NCBI GenBank assembly: GCA_963969595.1
Contig: OZ018408.1
Coordinates: 52,515,022 to 52,579,021, forward strand
DNA: 64,000 bases
DNA from: Neckera pumila
Lineage: Eukaryota; Streptophyta; Bryopsida; Hypnales; Neckeraceae
Reading direction: 5' to 3'
In this document: piece by piece, positions 23,810-36,083 of the stretch
Position numbering within the stretch: the first letter of the stretch is position 1
How the letters are laid out: every line of letters starts with the position of its first letter
Program-made: the position numbers and the translations under genes
Notes under the pieces: generated by a model
Database searches by the model: none
The model's input: only the letters and a program-made list of their open reading frames with translations
What the model was told of the DNA's origin: nothing

Positions 23810-26297
23810 ATGGGGGTAAGCAATGGAAATGGAAATGGGAAGCACTACTACTCACAAGGAGAGCAGGTCTCCGGGTTGGGGCATCGCAAAGCGAGCATCA
23901 CAGTGGGCATGGCTTGTGCTTGCTCCTTCGTCTATGTCCTGTCTCTGTTTCTCATGGGCGCGCACCCTTGCTGGACGTCTTCTTCTTGTACCCCAACTCC
24001 CTGCGTGAGCCCTTTTATTTTCCCAGCTGAGGAAACTTCCATTCAAAGCTTTGCTGCGGACGAAGATGCCTCATTAAGGGCACGCGATCACCCCGAAGCA
24101 GAGCCTTCACCGTGGCTAGTGGACCGAGGCCATGGTGCTTCGCGGAGGAACACCGATCTCTCGAGAATCGTGTTTGGCATTGCAGCAGCCACGGACATGT
24201 GGTGGGGCAGGAAGGAGTATCTGAAGCTGTGGTGGAGGCCTTCGCAGATGAGGGGGTACGTGTTTCTGGACAAGCAGCCATATGGGAATTATTGGCCTCC
24301 CGAGTGGCCTCCCTACAGAATTTCAGAGAACACATCCCACTTCCAGTACACGTACAAAGGAGGCTGGCGGTCGGCCATTCGAATCTCGCGCATCGTGTCG
24401 GAGCTGCTGCGGATGGATCTGCCCAATGTGGATTGGTTTGTGGTGGGAGACGACGACACCTTGTTCTTTGCTGACAACCTGGTGCAAGTTCTGTCCAAGT
24501 ACGATCCCACCCTCATGTACTACATCGGAAGCAACTCCGAGAGCCATCTTCAAAACATTCTCTTCTCCTACACCATGGCCTTCGGTGGAGGAGGATTTGC
24601 TATCAGTTACCCGCTGGCCAAGGCTCTGGCGACAATACAAGACGACTGCCTGTCTAGGTACTCAACTTCTCCCTGCCTTCACATTACTTCCAATCCAGAT
24701 TCGCAGCTTCGAGGAAGAAGAAAAGATCGATCTCCGTACCGTGCTTGGTTTGTTGGTTGGTTGGCTTCTTGGATGAATGAGTAAAGATCATAGTTTGAAC
24801 TTGCATTGGGTTCTCTCGTTTGTTAGTTAATCTGGTTTCTTCACGAGACAGTTGAGTGATTGCTTGGAGAATATACATATGAACTTTGTGGTTTTCCTGG
24901 CAACCGACTGCAACAACTCGATGTTTCCAACATATTCACTTACTGCTGGCTGGCAACAGATATCCGTATCTGTTTGGTAGCGATGATCGCATGCATGCAT
25001 GCATGGCAGAGCTTGGCATTCCTCTTACGAAGGAGCCGGGATTCCACCAGGTTGGTCTCATTATTTACTAAAAAGTATATGTATGTCCAGCTCAGTATTT
25101 TATAATTTTATTATTTATTTTCCATCGCCGAAATAAGGTGCGCCAAAATGTTTCTTCATTCAAAAACTAGGACTCGTCAACATTTTTGAGTCTTGCACTG
25201 CTGCACAATTCTTTGCTAAATAGTTTAATGCTCAGGAATTCTCTTTGGCCCTTCTTCCTCTGTTTTTGATGAGTGCTGGTCGATCTGCATAGAAATATGC
25301 CTAAACTGTACATAAACCTGAACTTACACGCCAATCTTGGACGTTTGTCTTGCAGCTGGACATCGTAGGAGACATATCTGGTCTTCTAGCAGCACATCCA
25401 GTGGCTCCCTTGGTAACGCTCCATCACCTTGAGATAATCAAACCCATCTTCCCAAGCACCGCTATAATGAACTACACGCGTGTACGTGCACTGGAGCATC
25501 TGCTCAAGGCAGCCGAAGTGGAAGCAGGCAGTATTGTCCAACAATCCATCTGCTACGCCCCGAACCTCAAGTGGTCCTTTTCTGTCTCGTGGGGTTACGT
25601 TGTCCACGTGCATAAGGGCTTTGTTAGTCCTCGTGAACTGCAAGTTCCCCAGAGAACATTCAGGTCGTGGTACAAGCAGCGTAGCAAAGTGGAGTTCCCG
25701 TTCAACACTCGGGAGAATCCTGAGGATGTTTGTAAGCAGCCAACCAGATTCTTCATGGACTCAATTAGCGACTCCGGAGGCTTAATGACGAGCATCTTTC
25801 TTCGTGAATTTAACGACGAGAAACAAGGCTGTGCTGAAAAACTGCAGCCACTCAGCGCTGTGGAGAGAATTCGGGTGTTGAGGAAGAAGCTTGACCAATC
25901 TTGGTATCAGGTACACTGCCTCCTACTTCAAAGAAAAATTCCCAACAATCTAGCCATTTCAGACCGTTAATGTGACCTCTGAAATGACCATCTGGTCGCA
26001 CACTAATTCCTGCATACTAGTCACACTAGCATTGGGTAAAGCACGCTCATCACAACTTCAAATTATTCATAGCCAATTTGGGGGACTGCAAGCAGTGGTC
26101 ATGGTGTACAAAGCTGAGAATGATATTTTGTGCTGATTTGCTCTGCATCATGTTTTTGACCCTCGTTTTGACCCCAAGAATATTATCTGCAGATTCCAAG
26201 AAGGTCATGCTGCAGGGTAAGAAGCTGGAGAAGTGAGAACGTAGATATTCATGTAGGCCCATGTGAGGAGGGCGAGAGTCTTATCGGCAGCTTCTAA
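23810..26297 (+). CDS. DUF604 / Fringe-like GT31 glycosyltransferase, type II membrane protein
   Basis: Four exons fit in phase: 23810-24657, 24960-25050, 25356-25910 and 26193-26297, giving 532 residues. Residues about 29-50 (ITVGMACACSFVYVLSLFLM) form a signal anchor, as in Golgi glycosyltransferases. VVGDDDTLF at 212-219 supplies the DxD-type metal and nucleotide-sugar site. The next blocks are typical of plant DUF604 proteins: GGGGFAISYPL, then YPYLFGSDDRMHACMAELG, GFHQ/LDIVGDISGLLAAHP, PLVTLHHLEI, QQSICY, WSFSVSWGYVV, FNTRENP and, in the last exon, PRRSCC. The family is classed with GT31 (beta-1,3-glycosyltransferases); donor and acceptor are unknown. An in-frame ATG 75 bases upstream (23735) would add 25 residues. 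I prefer 23810 because it puts the anchor nearer the N-terminus. The C-terminus after PRRSCC is longer than I expect for the family. Confidence 0.87.
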
Positions 26298-26965
26298 TTA
26301 TTCTAGCTACGAGATCAATTCAGCAACGTACTCACGGGTCCCTCATCAGCTCACTACTGGATGGCTAGAAGATACCTGCAATGAATTGCACAGATTGAAG
26401 TAGAAGATTGCAATGATGCAGCACGACTCATATATTGCAGCAAAGGCTTGCTGCAGAATTATGGTGAAGACCTCCTTCCCAGACATTTCTCCGGGGTTTG
26501 AAAGCTCTATCTTCCTGCGTTATGTGACAATTGCCAAAATTGCAATGCTGGCTTGCAGAAGTGATGGTTAGCGAACCAATGCTCAAGATTATTGGACTCG
26601 GTAACAGATGCAGAGGTTGAAGGATACTAGTTCCTGCAGAATTGGCATTTCGGGGAAGTTCCAAGTTGAGTTTTGGATAGAGCAAGTGACCAGATTGCTG
26701 AAAGCGGTTTATGAAGATGAGATATTGAGGTGAAAGGATGAAGTTTCAAGATGGAAAATTGAAACTGAGGACAAGCTTTACATTTCAGATTTTGAGCACC
26801 ATAGAATCAAGGTGCCCCACTGGCATACCTTCTACAGGCATTTACCATGTAATTCATCTGCTGTGTTTCAATAATAAGAGTACCTACAGAAAAGGGAAAG
26901 TTATCATTGGGTAAGTTGTGCAATGCGTGAATAAATGATATGGCCATATGCTTGGCTGGGCATCT
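26298..26965. other. 3' flank of the glycosyltransferase gene
   Basis: Mixed-composition noncoding sequence, presumably including the 3' UTR. No other gene seen. Confidence 0.4.
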
Positions 26966-26969
26966 TTAA

Positions 26970-27186
26970 CCCCATAAGGACCAAGGAATCATAGGATGAA
27001 AATGTCCAGTTTGATTGGCCATATTCTGAAAAGTACAATTAATATGGGGATGAACTTTACATCACCAGAATCAGTGAAGTACATTGCATGTGTTGGTCAA
27101 TAGTTAAATAAAATTGGACAAAAGGTACCCAAAATGACCTGATCCACAAGTGGTAAAAAAGCATGCGTTACTTGGTCCTTCAGGGG
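26970..27186. mobile_element. TTAA MITE, 0.22-kb form with 16-bp TIRs
   Basis: TTAA precedes CCCCATAAGGACCAAG, and the element ends CTTGGTCCTTCAGGGG followed by TTAC, a one-base change from TTAA. The 16-bp inverted ends agree at 14 positions and match the larger elements. The interior differs from the other 0.2-kb subfamily. Confidence 0.75.
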
Positions 27187-27350
27187 TTACCTATATTCAG
27201 ATGATGTACGATTGTGCAACATAGAGACAAGTCCGGACCACCAAAAGAGCCAAAACAAATTTCTGAATAGATTGTCTGAAATTTCTTTATTACAATCTGA
27301 TCAGGCTGTCCCTAGGTTGAACAGGGAGATAGGCATAAATAACCACCAGG

Positions 27351-30300
27351 TTATGCTGCACACAACTCTTCTATGTCAGTTACCTTAGGTACTTGTTTAA
27401 CTGATTGAGAAATAACAAGCTGACCACAAGCACCTGCAATATCTTGCCCCATTTCTTGTCGAATGGTTGTTCTAATGCCGTATAGTCCTCTCAAGATCTT
27501 CTGGAATGATGTTAAATCCTCCTGCGAAGAGGGCTTGAAGCTGAATGAAGTAGCTGGGTTGTAAGGAATTAAATTGATTGTCTGCAAGTGAATCAGATTC
27601 CATCTTAGCAAAGTGAATATTAAAGTGTAGTGAAGACCAAAGGATTGAAGTTAAAGCCAAATCCATGTGGCCCCAGTTTGTAGCTATGACCTCACAATTG
27701 CTTAAAAGATCAATGATAGCATCTAGGCAGATTGTAGCGTGGCAAATGGCAATCCAGATGGATAATTTGAATCCTACCACTTCATGGTCCTTCAACAGGG
27801 TCCCAAGCTGGTGTGCCACCTCCTCAGAATCGTTGATACCAGCAAGCATTACATACTCCATCAACACACGCCGCCCACTGCATGAAAATAAGAGGAAATG
27901 AATATTTCCAGATTGCCAGTAGCAGGCGTTTTCCAAAGCCTGAACTCTAAACCCTAAACCCTAAACCTCCATGCACTAGAGAAGGTATTGCAAAAGGTAC
28001 AGATCGAAAGCCCTGGTCACATCAAAACGAGAAACTACAGTTGAACCAAAGAAGACTGCCTTTGCAACCGCGAAAAGGAAAAACACTTGAACAGAATTGG
28101 TTTCCAGAAAACAAAAAACAGAATATGGCTACGAAGGGGTAATTCTGAGACTTGAAGGTGAAACCTGATTGTTTGGTAAGAACTCAAAGCCGCTATGAGT
28201 TTGTTCAGGGGATAAGCTTTTGCAGTAGGTACAATTTGACACCGTAGTTCTTGCGTTGGCGCATGAAGAGAAAGTGCTAGATTTACTCCAGGCAAGTCAT
28301 CAGCAATTGACAAGATACGGGGGATCACTCCAACCTGATGCGACATGGAGAAACAGATAAGTTACTGATTAAAATTGATGCTAAAAGTCAAAGGCATAGG
28401 ATAATCATGAACAGGAGCATCAAGCGCAAAAACTAATAACAATGAGGCTAGAGTGTCAGCTATACATTCATGATTGAAGAAACACTTCTTGAAGGCCTAA
28501 GACCAAAGTTCCATAACAAACATCCTTTACAAAGGGCTCTATGTCATGACGAAAAAAACACTTGGAAGGAAATAAACCTCAGTACCACAAACAACACGAA
28601 AAAAAAGATAGTATGGCAGATGCAACAGACTGCGTACAGTAGAGATGGTAATGTGGGTTGGTGACAGACCGAAGCAGCGTCCAGTCATTATCCGTGTTCC
28701 TTCCACAACTGCCTTATAGTTGTTCAAAGGCTCTCCCATGCCCTGAACAAAAATAGCAACCCAATGTCAAACAGGCATACTAAGACCTTGAACCCTCTTA
28801 TATACATTAGCTTCCAAGGTTAATAACAAATCAATAAATTTCACCACATCTTGAGGTACAAGTATTATCAAACAAAAGTCAATAGCTTCTGCATGTTGAA
28901 GACGGATGTCGTACCATAAAGACAATGTTACGAATGGGAGCAACTTGAGAAGCATGAACGAGCTGTTCCACTATCTCGCCAGCAGACAGATTACCTTTCA
29001 GCCCCATGGTACCAGTGGCACAAAATGTGCAACCCATCTGACATCCCACCTGTAGTAGCACACACAAAAACTATCAACTGCAATGGATGATTCTGAACCC
29101 TAAGGAAACAAAGTCGACGAGAAGGATATTCACTTGACAAATCTCTGATGAACTGCGCTAGGTGGCTGCGATCTCCCTTGCAGAACAGGAATAGTAGACA
29201 AATGTCCACTAACTTGTGACCCGGGAACTGCAAAATATCAACAGAAATCGAACCTGCGATGAAACACACAAAGTAGCCCGAGAACCCCCTTGACGGGGTC
29301 CACCAGCGTACTTTCCTGCTCCAGCATCGTGTCTCATTATCACTGCCTCAACAGACTGCCCACTCTGCATACATAAGTAAACAATCGTCATAATTCGGAT
29401 TCTCCTCCATGAAAGACATTACCCCCGCGGCCGACCTCTTCCACAATTCTACGCAATTCGAGATTGCTTGTAGCTAACGTTATTATTAGCATCATTTAGT
29501 ACTGATGAAATGCACAAACAGAAAAAGTATACCTGTAATCGGATCAAGAGCTTTGTTGTCGAGCCATCCGCAGATGTTTGTTGATCTTGAACTTGCGATG
29601 TCAATGTCTTGAATTTTTCTTTTATCATCTCGATGGCAGCATGAGGCAGTCCAGGCACATCATGTGCTTCTGTATCTAGATTAGCCAAGACATACCTGTC
29701 ACGACAGCCTTGCACTTGTCAGACCACTAGAGCATTGTAAGCAAGATGGACCCTGTTTGAAAGCTACCTTTTCCTCCCTCCAATCATGAGTGCCGATTAA
29801 TCCAAGCATGAGTAAATTAGAGCAAAAGAGCACGTCAATTTCAAACGAAATATTTGACAGTTGTTCGCAACCACAAGGAAAATCCGTAAGGAGTTGAATG
29901 ACGTGACTATAACAAAACGCCCCCCATGATTAACCGGGATTCAAAAGCCATGAACGGGGAAGGAAAACCCGAGATATCTTTAAGATTTAGCCATTCGATC
30001 TCATGGATGTTCTCCCCGCGCTCAAAATTGCGGAATACGAGTGAGCTATGGTAGATGGAAAACTGTTGAAATTCAGCTGAATTATAAAGACAAAACCCAG
30101 GAAGATTCGCAAAATCTTCCCAAACCAAAAAAAAACACTCAAGAATTTTGGTCATTGCTGGACTCTAGGTTTTCCGGCTAGAATCGAAATCACTCGTCAT
30201 CTCTGTGTGGCATACGGCCCCTACCATACGAAAAGACCATCTAAAAATGTGAACAGACAAATCAAGCCATGTCAGAGCAGAATTCGAAACTGCGAGAAGA

Positions 30301-30467
30301 ATTCCAGCACAGCAAAGCAAAAGCAGAGCAGAGCAGAGCAGAGCAGGAGCAGAAGCAACTGACGTCCAAATAGTGAAGACATGCAGCGCCTTGACACCAA
30401 TGCGCTCGAGCTCCCGCTTTAGAGCTTCGAGGTCGAAGACAGAGAACTTGCGCAACACGGGCTCCAT
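27351..30467 (-). CDS. RlmN/Cfr-type radical SAM RNA methyltransferase
   Basis: Eight exons fit in phase on the minus strand: 30467-30364, 29695-29533, 29364-29254, 29049-28915, 28742-28638, 28334-28165, 27877-27778 and 27581-27351, giving 372 residues. CQMGCTFC (C129, C133, C136) is the CxxxCxxC site for the 4Fe-4S cluster and SAM. Cys122 in TLCVSSQ and Cys348 in GACGQL match the two catalytic cysteines of E. coli Rlm[10 protein letters not shown] and LALSLHAP are also family blocks. E. coli RlmN makes 2-methyladenosine at 23S rRNA A2503 and tRNA A37, so a similar role on organellar or other RNA is inferred. An in-frame ATG at 30572 would add 35 residues; I prefer 30467 because 372 residues fits a known plant homologue length, as I recall it. 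No obvious transit peptide in the short form. Confidence 0.9.
27942..27968. repeat. Interstitial telomere-type array in intron 7 of the RlmN-like gene
   Basis: Three tandem CCCTAAA units with one diverged unit in front. It lies inside an intron, close to the acceptor side of exon 7 on the minus strand. Confidence 0.6.
30320..30356. repeat. GCAGA microsatellite in intron 1
   Basis: Repeated AGCAG/GCAGA units lie just inside the first intron of the RlmN-like gene, next to the exon 1 donor. Probably length-variable. Confidence 0.5.
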
Positions 30468-30699
30468 AGCGGGGCAGGCCAAGCAGCAGGCGATCCGCTG
30501 CGTCTGAACTCCCCCCTCCTGGACTGCGTGCAGAAGCACCCGCAAACCCGTAACCCTAAGTTTAGTGCCCAACTCGTAAGGTATGGGAAGCGCTGCTCGT
30601 TTGGCTCTTCTGACTGCAGGAAGGGATTTCGGAGATTTCGGATCGACAAATGTAGTCTGCTGATAGATATGGAATAGGGTAACCTACCCATTTCCAACC

Positions 30700-31415
30700 A
30701 CTTAAGCAATTACGCATATTTGAAGCGCAGTTTTTTTGAGTGCAAAATTTTTCTCGTGTACGGAAATAGAGTTTGGAAGGATTACATATTTTTTCCAGAA
30801 TTTTATTACCAAAAATGTAATTACTATGAATTTTTTAGTAGAAGATTCTCTTCGACATATGATGGTGATATAGACCTTTCTATTTCTGACCATAGGTTGA
30901 TTGCAAAATTGACCAAGGGCTGGTTGTAATATTGATTGCTTTGCAACCAATTATATTGCGCCACAATTGTTTTGGGAATTGAATCCCAAATTCACGGAAA
31001 GACAACAACCTATACTACCAAAATGGAGGGGTGATCAGAAATGGGTTGACTACCTTAGCATATGCAACTAGCAACAAAGCTCAGGGGTTCATGGAATACG
31101 GTAGTTTAAGTTATGCCTTATCAAGATGATCCCCCATTTTCGATCACTTAAACAACTGAGCCTATCTGCGGCATAGAGAATGTTGAGGAAATTTTTTCTC
31201 TGGGTAGAAAAATAACTTAGATTTCAGAAGGATTTTATAATTTTTTGTAATTTTTCCCTCCAAAACAAAATTACTATGAATTATTTTTTGTGAAGATTTT
31301 GTTGGTCCCATTCTCGACATGTAGGTAAACCTGTTTCCAACCCTAGGCAGATAACACAATCAATGCAAGTGATTATTGCAGCTTTCAATGTACAAACTGT
31401 GATCATTGTATGTTT
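30700..31415. other. Intergenic DNA upstream of the RlmN-like gene
   Basis: The right part is AT-rich. No coding sequence recognised. Two blocks (about 30700-30900 and 31120-31330) resemble each other loosely, one inverted relative to the other, sharing AATTACTATGAATT and a nearby GACATxxxGGT stretch. They may be the arms of an old inverted-repeat element. Confidence 0.35.
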
Positions 31416-31419
31416 TTAA

Positions 31420-32343
31420 CCCTTAAAGGACTAAACGGTGATTCTTGGCAACATAGTGATTTTGGGCAACTCAGTACAAACAGAAATTTTATTTTTTTCT
31501 TTGAAAACTTCACATAACATGTACCCAAGGAGTAGCTTTAAGGCCCAACAATTTTCAAAATTTTTTACTACATGGTTAAAAAGTTATTGGATGATATGTC
31601 ATTTTCAACAATCGACAGCAACTCAATTAAATTTTAAAAAGTTATTTTTAAAAAAAATAAAAATTTGAAATTGGTTTTGTAGATTTATATATATGTGTAA
31701 AGCTTTGTTTTATTCCATTTTGATTTATGAGATGAAAATTATGAGGTGTTCTAGTTTGCGGATAGTTATGGATTCCCTATTCTAAAATAAACTTTGAAAT
31801 CCTTTATTTAACTCAATTTTTAACATTTTTTGAAAAAAATAAAAGCATAGAATGTGTATTGTTTATTACAACATTACAACCGTTGGGATTGACATTTTTC
31901 AATTCCATAATTAAATTCTTCACAATTTAGTGTTTTTGAAGCATTTTCTACTTCTTTCTACAACCCATTTTTTTCCTATATGTTGTACAATTCCAAATGA
32001 GCTGAAATTTTTCAAACATGTAGCCAGCTTAATTTGAAGAATGAATCCAAGGAGTAACTACCATTTTGGACATTTTTTCATTTAAATGTGACCTTGTGAA
32101 GTGTAGCTGCCTGGTTTTTTGCAGGGCCAAAAAATGTTTTTTTTTCAATTCAAATGCTAATATCTTGCAATCTACAAGATGGAAAATTCTGAAATTTTTT
32201 CTGCATATTCTAAAACAAGCTTACTACAAAATCCTATGGTTGCATCTTTATTATAATGTTTTTATTCAAAAATTTGGTACTTGTACTAAAAATGGCAATT
32301 TTGGAATGTTTTTGGTGAAAATGTAGTCTCTGACCTTTAGGGG
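31420..32343 (+). mobile_element. TTAA MITE, 0.92-kb form (copy 8, forward)
   Basis: TTAA flanks both ends (31416-31419 and 32344-32347). The left terminus is CCCTTAAAGGAC and the right terminus is GACCTTTAGGG. Interior blocks such as GGCAACATAGTGATTTTGGG and TACAACCGTTGGGATTG are shared with copies 9, 10 and 12. Confidence 0.82.
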
Positions 32344-32347
32344 TTAA

Positions 32348-33083
32348 TGTACACCTCCTACACATTTTTGTTGCTCTTGTTGATCCAACTCTATGTCTAT
32401 GTGAATTGTCACCTACACCACAATTGATCCAAAATTAAGCAGCCTATGTTACAAGAATGGGAGGTTGATCAGAAATGGGCAATCTCCTTTAGATAAAGTT
32501 AATAAATCAAAACTTGATACTATAGATATTGTAGATAGGTATTATTGTAGATATCGTAGATAGTTCAATAAATATGCTCCATAATAAAAATACTCAAATG
32601 GTTTAATTAAAAAACAATAGAATAGAGGAATTCCTCTAGTGGGTCAGGTGAATTGATCCCCTCGCTCAGCAAGCCCAAGCCATTCTAGGGGTGTATGTAA
32701 AAAAAAAGCCCCCTAAAGCTAGGTTCTTCAACTCTCCTAGCTAATTTGAGGCCTCTGATTGCAAATATGAATTCAAAATTTGCAAATTTTATCGAGAGAG
32801 GGGTTCGTTCACCCCAGTGGGGATGCTCGAAGTTCCCTGCACGGGAACGGACGGTGGGACGCTCCCTGCACGGAGAACGCTGGCTCCCCTGATTTCCAAA
32901 GAGGGAGGAGTGCGCATGCAACCCTGCTGCCTGTATCGTTTTGTTTTGCAGGGAAAGCTTGGGACGCCATACCCTAACTTAGCGTCGCCATTGCAATCGT
33001 CCCTCCTGCTGGGACTCCGTGTTGCTGCTGCGTCCTGTTGTGTCGGAATCGAGCTTGTGCGATATTGAGCGATTTGGCCTGCC
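32348..33083 (+). promoter_or_regulatory. Upstream region and 5' UTR of RPN6
   Basis: AT-rich to about 32800, then a sharp rise in GC to the RPN6 start codon. The GC-rich 280 bp is the likely 5' UTR and core promoter. No defined proteasome-response element was recognised by eye. Confidence 0.4.
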
Positions 33084-35015
33084 ATGGCTTCGACCGCAGT
33101 GGGCCGGCCGGTGTCGGCTTTCCAGGCGAGCGGAAGCGGCAAGGATGCGTCGGGATGGAGCCCTAGTAGTGAAACCCTAACGCATGCGCTGGAGTACAAG
33201 GACAGCGACCCCGAGCAGGCGATTGCCCTGCTGCGCGAGATCTTGTACCACCCCACGTCCACGGCCGAGGTGCTGCGCATCAAGGAACAGGCGATCACCG
33301 CGCTCTCGGACTTGCTGTCGCAGGAAAAGAAGGCGGAGGAACTGCGCGGCTTGCTCACGGATTTGAGGCCGTATTTCAATTTGATTCCCAAGGCCAAGAC
33401 CGCCAAGATCGTGAGGGGCATCATCGATGCGGTCGCCAAGATCCCCGGGACCTCCGATTTGCAAATTTCCTTGTGCCGGGAGATGGTGGAATGGACCCGG
33501 GCGGAGAAGCGGATGTTCTTGCGGCAGAGAGTGGAGGCCAGGCTCGCGGCTCTCTTGATGGAGAGCAAGGAGTATTCCGAGGCTCTGAGTCTGCTGACCA
33601 ATTTAGTTCGCGAGGTGCGCAGGTTGGACGATAAGCTGTTACTGGTGGATATTGACTTGCTGGAGTGCAAGTTGCACTTCTCGTTGCGGAATTTGCCCAA
33701 GGCGAAGGCGGCCCTTACTGCAGCGAGGACAGCGGCGAACGCTATTTATGTCCCCCCCGCGCAGCAGGGCACGATCGACCTCCAGAGCGGTATTTTACAT
33801 GCTGAAGAGAAGGACTACAAAACCGGGTTCAGCTACTTCTTTGAAGCCTTTGAGGCTTTTAATGCCTTGGATGACCCTCGAGCAGTGTTTAGTTTGAAGT
33901 ACATGCTGCTTTGTAAGATCATGATTAACCAGGCTGATGACGTGGGAAGTCTCATCTCCTCGAAGGCAGGGCTGAAGTATACTGGTAAGTGCGAAACTCC
34001 ACATTGCCTTTCACACTCTGCATGTTTCAGGATTAGGGCATTAAGGGAAGCTCTGCGTAGTGTGGTTCCTTGGGTTAACCCTTCACGCCTAGGGCTTCAA
34101 GTTTCTCCTGCCTGCAAAATTCGGTCACTTGGGCTGAATAGGGTGAGGGTAATGGGTTTAGGAGGAACGGGTTCTCGATTCACGCTGGCCTCATTCTGAG
34201 GTCAGAGTTCTATGTACATGTGACTAGGGTTCACGGCAGCATCTCTTAGTCATTCAAGGCTCGGTTTCGTACATTTTCATTTGACACTTTTTCCTTATGT
34301 GCTGAATTGCTGTGGGCAGCGTGGGAATAGGGTTTAGTGCTTCATGTCAAGTTGGTGATGGCGGGGCACACCGCAGTATACACAGGCACCCCTAGATGTC
34401 TCCTGTTCAAGATGCCTCTATTAGGGACATCTTGCAGCGGAAGTTTCCGATTCTACATCTGTCCCGCCTTCATGTTCGTAACTTTTGCTCTACTGTACGC
34501 TAGTTTGTTAAAGTTCCTGGACTGTTCGGTCAACTTCTGTAAAGGATACCCGCATGTATTGTCCTCATAGGAAGTTTGTTGCAGGTGTGGAGCTGGACGC
34601 AATGAAAGCTGTTGCAGATGCTTATAGCAAGCGATCCCTCAAGAATTTTGAAGAAGCGTTGAATGTGTACAGAGAGCAATTAGAAGAGGATCCAATTGTG
34701 CATCGTCATCTATCATCATTATATGACACCTTACTGGAGCAGAATCTTTGCCGTTTGATTGAACCCTTTTCTCGAGTAGAGATTTCTCACATCTCTGAAC
34801 TTATTGGCCTCCCAAGTGAAAATGTTGAGAAGAAGCTCTCGCAAATGATACTCGACAAGAAATTTGCGGGTACTTTGGACCAAGGAGCTGGCTGTTTGAT
34901 CATTTTTGATGATGTGAAACCTGATGGAATATATCCTTCCACGCTGGAAACTATATCGAACATTAGCAAGGTGGTAGATAGCCTCTACTTGAAGTCGGCC
35001 AAAATAATGGCGTAG
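33084..35015 (+). CDS. RPN6: 26S proteasome regulatory lid subunit RPN6 (PSMD11)
   Basis: Two exons: 33084-33984 (donor GTAAGT) and 34585-35015 (acceptor TTGCAG), giving 443 residues. Matching family blocks include [67 protein letters not shown] and, in exon 2, [18 protein letters not shown]. The C-terminal third carries the PCI domain, ending VSDSLYLKS-like (seen here as [13 protein letters not shown]). RPN6 helps hold the lid to the 20S core of the 26S proteasome, which degrades ubiquitinated proteins in nucleus and cytosol. The length is slightly above the roughly 420 residues I recall for plant homologues, the extra being at the N-terminus. The first exon is long and GC-rich; the intron is 600 bp. 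Confidence 0.93.
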
Positions 35016-36079
35016 TGTAATTTCTGTGACGGTCTTTGTCAGCAAGCTCCGATCCTCTTAAATTTTTCTTATGTACCGGACGTGCACCTTGTAGCTAAGT
35101 CTTGCCGAGCTTGGACGCTGAGGACTTGGGAAACAGATGAGTAACCTGTCGAGACATTTGGGACTTCCGTAGACAAATGCCTTCAAGAACGAAGGAATAC
35201 GGTCAGTGATCTTTCTTCAGTAGCCTGCAATATATTTTTCTCTTCATCTTTTGCCAATGTGGGCACTATGAAAGTACGCGCGAGCTGCTACTGGGGGTGA
35301 CTCGGTTTTCTGTTATAGATGAAGCGTTCTCTGAGTACAAATAATTGTTATAGATGTTATTGAAACTGGCCTCTTGTTGTAGATGTAATTTCTGTGCCGA
35401 AGAAATTCGAAGCGACTCTCAAGTTCGCCCTGTGCCCAAGTTATGTACAGCATTTGATGGTCATTTAGAAATGGTTGCTTGTCTTTTGGGTTCCGAATTG
35501 TCAGCAAGACTGCCACGATCTCCTCTTTATAATTTATCAGTTGCCACGTTCGATTCCCAGATTTTAACCCTTAACCCTGATCCAATGCGAAATGGTGTAA
35601 CATCATGTTTGAACGAAATCTAGCCTTTAAATGTGTTCAAACATGTATCTTACTCCGTATATAACACGTGATATAAGGGATTGTGTATCGCAATTAAAAA
35701 ATTCAATTCCTTTGGTGTAAAATTAAATCTTCTAAAGTTGTAAATTTTAAGTCTAGAATTATTAAAATTTTAATAAATTCAAAAACCCTACTATTAGATT
35801 TGCAAACTTGTATTCTTGTAAATTTGAATGTATTAAATGGAATTTGTTGTTAATTTTTTTTAATTGAATTTTAAATTTTTTTAAAGTTCATAAATTATTT
35901 AAATGTAGGTAAATATTTAATAAAAAAAACTCAATGGTAACTTGGCCATCTATTTCCGAAGCATATCCAATTTTTGCACAGCCATGCACCACCTGTGTCC
36001 GCGTTTGTTTGAGTCTGTTTTCATTATTAGTTACTGTAATTTTGAATGCACCATGTGTCACCAGTTCAAATCCGGTTTA
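35016..36079. other. 3' flank of RPN6 and AT-rich intergenic DNA
   Basis: The first few hundred bases are probably the 3' UTR. From about 35630 the sequence is strongly AT-rich with no recognisable gene. Confidence 0.4.
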
Positions 36080-36083
36080 TTAA

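Noticed and set aside
33177..33700. Long minus-strand frames (up to 303 codons) over RPN6 exon 1
   Set aside because: RPN6 matches its family throughout on the plus strand; the opposite frames come from GC-rich codon bias.
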